Source of the DNA: Chrysochromulina tobinii
Lineage: Eukaryota > Haptophyta > Prymnesiales > Chrysochromulinaceae
Reading direction: 5' to 3'
Assembly (NCBI GenBank): GCA_001275005.1
Contig: JWZX01002167.1
Location: 1 to 14,740 of the forward strand
DNA length: 14,740 bases
Under the pieces are notes generated by a model. The model was given only the letters and a program-made list of their open reading frames with translations, searched no databases and had not been told where the DNA came from. This document shows positions 11,797 to 14,740 of this stretch, piece after piece. How positions within the stretch are numbered: the stretch's first letter is position 1; each line of letters opens with the position of its first letter. The position numbers and the translations under genes are program-made.

Positions 11797-14241
11797 ATGC
11801 CGTGGTTCACAACCGCACGACAGACCGTGCGGGCGCAGGATCCTATCGCTTCATCGAAGGGCGAGCTCCAGGTGATGTGCGGCGGCTTCCAAAAGGAACT
11901 CAAAGGTGAGGACCGCTTTATGTTACATGATGCAAGTGTCGGCGGGGACCACTGCTACTTCGCACTCGTCGCGGATGGGCATGGTGGCAAGGATGCGGTA
12001 CAGATAGCAGCGCAGCGGATCCTGCCGCTCATCACCCAGGAGGCAAAGGACGGCAGCGGCGCCGAGCTGAACAGGGCGTGTGTCAAAAGCTTCCGCACGC
12101 TGCACGAGGAAATCTGCGCGTCTGGCACGACCGCTGGCTCAACGCTCACGGTGTGCTGCATGAACGCGTCGCGGCACGAGCTGCACGTGTGGAACGTCGG
12201 CGACTCTCTCGCAATGCTCGTCGATGCCGATGGCCACGCGCCCCTCGGCATGAGCCATCGGCTGGAGACCAATCCAGATGAGCAGGCGCGGCTGCAAGCA
12301 TTAGGCGTCAAGCTTCGCCGCGCGTCGACGGCCGAGGGCAAAGAGGGCGGGCCGCTGCGTGCGTGGCCTGGCGGCCTTGCCGTCACCCGCTGCGTCGGCG
12401 ACGCCGACTGCCACTTCGTCATCCCCGAGCCCGCCTGGTCCACGTGCCCTGCGCCGCCCAAGGGCGGCGCGCTGCTTGCGTGCACCGATGGCGTGTGGGA
12501 CCTCATGTCTGCGGACGAGGCGGCGATGATACTAGTCGAGGGCGCGTACGACTCGGCGCGCCAGGCGGCACGCCAGGTTGTGCACAAGGCTGTGCGCCGC
12601 GGCCTGATCGACGATACGACCGCTGTGATCTTGCTCTTCGGCCCAGCTGTCACAGATGACCTCGAGATGGGTGGCCATGCCCTCGAGCCCGCAGCAGTAG
12701 AGGGCAACGCCACCATGGGCCCAGCTCCAGCGCCAGCCTGCCCGCCGGCCCGGCGCCTCCGAAAGCTCAGTGGGGAACTCCTTTTAGACTACCCCCAAGG
12801 CACCCCCGGAGTGGTCCATGTTGACGAATCCCCCTCTCCGGAATCTAGCGTCGAGTTTCCGATCGGCGGACAGAACGCCAAGCTCGAGGAGATCTTCGAC
12901 CGCTCGACTCGCAACCCGGTCAACGTCCCTCTCCATGTGGATCCGAACAGAGAGCCCAACAGAGAGACCTCGCCGGCGCTCAGAAGACCTCCCCCGAAGC
13001 CCCTCGGAGCGAGCGCGGGAGCCCTTCGTCTTTCGGTCATCTTCGACTCTGTCGTCGGCCCACAGGCAACGTCCTCCGCAGCGGCGCCGCCGTGGGCGGG
13101 CGGCAGGTTGAGCCCTCCCAGCCAGCGTAGCGTCAGCAGCAGCGGCTCCCCCCGCGATTCTACGAATCGCTTCGCCCTGTGTACCTCCGACGCCGCAAAC
13201 CTGGATGAGGCACATCGCAAACCCGGTCCATCGGGGGGAGATGCCTCGTTCTCGTTGCATGATTCGTCGGACAGGCAGGAGTTCAATCGCTGGCGCATCC
13301 AGTATTCAGACGCAGGGGGCGCCCAAAAGCCGAGCACCCAGGTGGTCGACTTTTCGAAGCTGACCATCACCAAGTACCTGGGTCAGGGCGAGTTTGCGAG
13401 GGCGCATGAGACGACCCTTGACGGGCGCCCCGCAGCTATCAAGATGCTCAAGAAGGAGAAGCAGGAGATCCCGTCCGCCGTGCAAGGCCTGAAGCGCGAG
13501 ATCATGTTGATGACGCTGATGGACCACCCGAACGTGCTCAAGGCGTACGCGCTCGGCCAGCACGAGGGCATCCCACTCATGATCGTCGAGCTGCTCAGCC
13601 GCACGCTCCCCTCGCAGTTGCCGCGTAACCCGGACACGGTCCCTTTTTGGGTGCGCTGGCGCGAGGTCAAGCGCTGGCCGCTCTCGCGCAGCCTGCACTG
13701 CGCGGTGCAGCTTGCGCGCGCCCTCAAGTACTGCCACGACGACGCGTTCCCGGGCTACCGCATCCTGCACCGTGATGTGAAGCCCAACAACATCGGCTTC
13801 ATCAACGACCCTGAGGACCCTGACCATCTCGTCCTCTTCGACTTTGGGCTCGCGTCCTTGTGGGAAAAGAAGGGCGATCCGACCGACACCCTCGCGCGTG
13901 ATCTATCGGGTGAGACGGGCTCGCTCCGTTACATGGCGCCCGAGGTGGCCAACTCGAGACCGTACTGCCCGAAGGCGGAGGTCTTTTCGTTCGCCACCGT
14001 CACGTACGAGATCGCCTCCCGAAAGAAGCCGTTCACCAACCTGTTGCCAGACGCCTTTCGCAAGGCGCTTGGCAGCGGCTACGTGCCAGAGATCCCGCGC
14101 AAGTGGCCGGCCGAGCTGCAGTCCCTGATCTCCGTGTGCTGGAAACTGGACGCGCAGCAGCGGCCCGAGTTCCGCGAGATCGTGCCTCGCCTCGAGGCGC
14201 TCTGTACCGAGCACCCGCAGAAGCGTATTCAAAGTCTTTGA
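11797..14241 (+). CDS. PP2C phosphatase-protein kinase fusion
   Basis: This 814-residue protein joins two opposing enzymes. Residues 25-283 form a PP2C (PPM) Ser/Thr phosphatase. Its motifs are GEDRF (D39), DGHGG (60-64), GSTLTV, VWNVGDS, GGLAVTRCVGD, TDGVWD (D231) and DDTTAV (D272-D273), and these carry the metal-binding aspartates. Residues 284-520 are a Pro/Ser-rich, probably disordered linker. Residues 521-805 form a complete kinase: glycine loop GQGEFA (529-534), AIK (K549), helix-C E568, HRDVKPNN (D660, N665), DFG (682-684) and APE (714-716), with the AEVFSFA and RPEF patterns seen in tyrosine-kinase-like (TKL) Ser/Thr kinases. About 20 extra residues lie between the hinge and helix E. 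The ATG at 11797 starts MPWFTTARQ. Every catalytic residue I looked for is present, so both halves may be active. The substrate and pathway are unknown; the divergent PH-PDZ gene hints at a signalling pair. Confidence 0.9.
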   Translation: MPWFTTARQTVRAQDPIASSKGELQVMCGGFQKELKGEDRFMLHDASVGGDHCYFALVADGHGGKDAVQIAAQRILPLITQEAKDGSGAELNRACVKSFRTLHEEICASGTTAGSTLTVCCMNASRHELHVWNVGDSLAMLVDADGHAPLGMSHRLETNPDEQARLQALGVKLRRASTAEGKEGGPLRAWPGGLAVTRCVGDADCHFVIPEPAWSTCPAPPKGGALLACTDGVWDLMSADEAAMILVEGAYDSARQAARQVVHKAVRRGLIDDTTAVILLFGPAVTDDLEMGGHALEPAAVEGNATMGPAPAPACPPARRLRKLSGELLLDYPQGTPGVVHVDESPSPESSVEFPIGGQNAKLEEIFDRSTRNPVNVPLHVDPNREPNRETSPALRRPPPKPLGASAGALRLSVIFDSVVGPQATSSAAAPPWAGGRLSPPSQRSVSSSGSPRDSTNRFALCTSDAANLDEAHRKPGPSGGDASFSLHDSSDRQEFNRWRIQYSDAGGAQKPSTQVVDFSKLTITKYLGQGEFARAHETTLDGRPAAIKMLKKEKQEIPSAVQGLKREIMLMTLMDHPNVLKAYALGQHEGIPLMIVELLSRTLPSQLPRNPDTVPFWVRWREVKRWPLSRSLHCAVQLARALKYCHDDAFPGYRILHRDVKPNNIGFINDPEDPDHLVLFDFGLASLWEKKGDPTDTLARDLSGETGSLRYMAPEVANSRPYCPKAEVFSFATVTYEIASRKKPFTNLLPDAFRKALGSGYVPEIPRKWPAELQSLISVCWKLDAQQRPEFREIVPRLEALCTEHPQKRIQSL

Positions 14242-14516
14242 AGTTGGGTGCCACGGACGTCAGGAAAAGCGTCAAAAGATGGCGCAGCTTGTCAACGGCA
14301 ACGGCTGCTTCGATGCAACGCAGGAAACTACATTACAACATTATTACCATGGAGGAAGTCAGAAGAAGGCGCAGCTCGTCGGTCGGACAAGAGCGACTTC
14401 AAGGAAATCATGTCGTACAACTTAGTAAGAAGAGCTTTCGGCGCAGCTCGGTCGAATGTTACAGCACTCTCTAGGTCGGCTGGCCGGGTGGGTGGGGGGT
14501 GTTTTTATCTTGATTG

Positions 14517-14524
14517 TATATAAG
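14517..14524 (+). promoter_or_regulatory. TATA-like box
   Basis: TATATAAG lies in an AT-rich stretch after the kinase 3' UTR. It could be the core promoter of a downstream plus-strand gene; no start codon or transcript is visible in the window to confirm it. Confidence 0.35.
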
Positions 14525-14553
14525 TAGTGCTTTTTGCATTTTGGTGAGAACAT

Positions 14554-14579
14554 TTCCAATAATAACTTCCAATAATAAC
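14554..14579. repeat. Perfect tandem 13-bp repeat
   Basis: TTCCAATAATAAC occurs twice without a gap. The units contain CCAAT, the core of NF-Y-type sites, which is suggestive next to a TATA-like box, but the box lies upstream rather than downstream on the plus strand. Confidence 0.75.
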
Positions 14580-14660
14580 CTGCGTGGCCTACCATAGGTT
14601 CACGAGTAGGCAGCCGAGTATTCGCGTGAACAGACCAATCCGGCCGCGAGAGCGGTGGGT

Positions 14661-14678
14661 TCTAGCGCTTGCGCTAGA
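14661..14678. repeat. Perfect 8-bp inverted repeat
   Basis: TCTAGCGC and GCGCTAGA are separated by TT, giving an almost perfect 18-bp palindrome. It resembles a cruciform or dimer-binding site. I see no RNA gene around it. Confidence 0.6.
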
Positions 14679-14740
14679 TTGGTTGTCTTCCAGAGCGAAC
14701 AACGTTAAGGGCGGCAGGCGCAACACCTCGACCCGTACTG

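Larger units (their letters stand above)
14242..14740. other. Right flank downstream of the PP2C-kinase gene
   Basis: I see no convincing gene. Short frames overlapping the kinase end have no recognisable domain. GGCGCAGCT(T/C) recurs at 14281, 14368 and 14440 within the likely 3' UTR. Further right the sequence becomes AT-richer and holds a TATA-like box, a tandem 13-bp repeat and a hairpin, listed separately. The last 200 bp may be the promoter of a gene beyond the window. Confidence 0.5.

Noticed and set aside
14103-14474. 123-codon frame overlapping the kinase 3' end
   Set aside because: It overlaps the conserved kinase C-lobe in another frame, and its later part is basic, repetitive and without a domain. 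It could be a small gene, but nothing supports it.
14661-14678. Palindrome as an intrinsic terminator
   Set aside because: No T-run follows, and intrinsic terminators do not apply to eukaryotic Pol II genes.
1-14740. tRNA, rRNA, CRISPR array or bacterial operon signals
   Set aside because: I found no cloverleaf, ribosomal core motif or spaced direct-repeat array. The gene families and LTR element point to nuclear eukaryotic DNA.

Overview
The window looks like nuclear DNA of a GC-rich, gene-dense unicellular eukaryote, most likely a microalga such as a haptophyte, pelagophyte or prasinophyte; the lineage is inferred from style and not proven. The evidence is the protein families present (a Sec14-like lipid-transfer protein, an organelle-targeted MnmE GTPase with a transit-like leader, a PH-PDZ protein, and a PP2C phosphatase fused to a protein kinase) together with a Ty1/copia LTR retrotransposon. 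All genes read as single open frames, are strongly GC-biased, and lie 100-300 bp apart.

Layout. 1-450 is AT-richer non-coding flank with small repeats. 451-1380 (+) is a CRAL-TRIO (Sec14-like) gene. 1401-8769 is an apparently complete Ty1/copia retrotransposon: a 229-bp 5' LTR, a primer binding site, one 2207-residue Gag-Pol frame (1652-8275), a 265-bp tail with a 42-bp tandem repeat and two polypurine tracts, and the 3' LTR. The LTRs differ at four positions that I can see (about 98% identical), and the main catalytic residues of protease, integrase, RT and RNase H are present. The element fills what would otherwise be a gap of only about 79 bp between the Sec14-like gene and the convergent MnmE gene (8829-10550, -). 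Upstream of MnmE on the same strand is a PH-PDZ gene (10669-11520, -). It is divergent from a PP2C-kinase fusion gene (11797-14241, +), and the two share a 276-bp intergenic region. 14242-14740 is downstream flank with short repeats, a TATA-like box and a hairpin.

How the parts relate. The host genes are not an obvious pathway. The right-hand pair (PH-PDZ scaffold and PP2C-kinase) are both signalling proteins under a shared divergent promoter region. MnmE is an organellar tRNA-modification enzyme and the Sec14-like protein a lipid-binding protein. The most unusual item is the Gag-Pol. It has an F-box-like segment between the zinc knuckle and the protease, two hydrophobic stretches in Gag, a Tudor-like patch after the integrase, a degenerate integrase HHCC finger and an NVDD in place of the usual YVDD in RT. 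The PH domain split by a PDZ, and the order phosphatase-then-kinase in the fusion, are the other architectural points worth checking.
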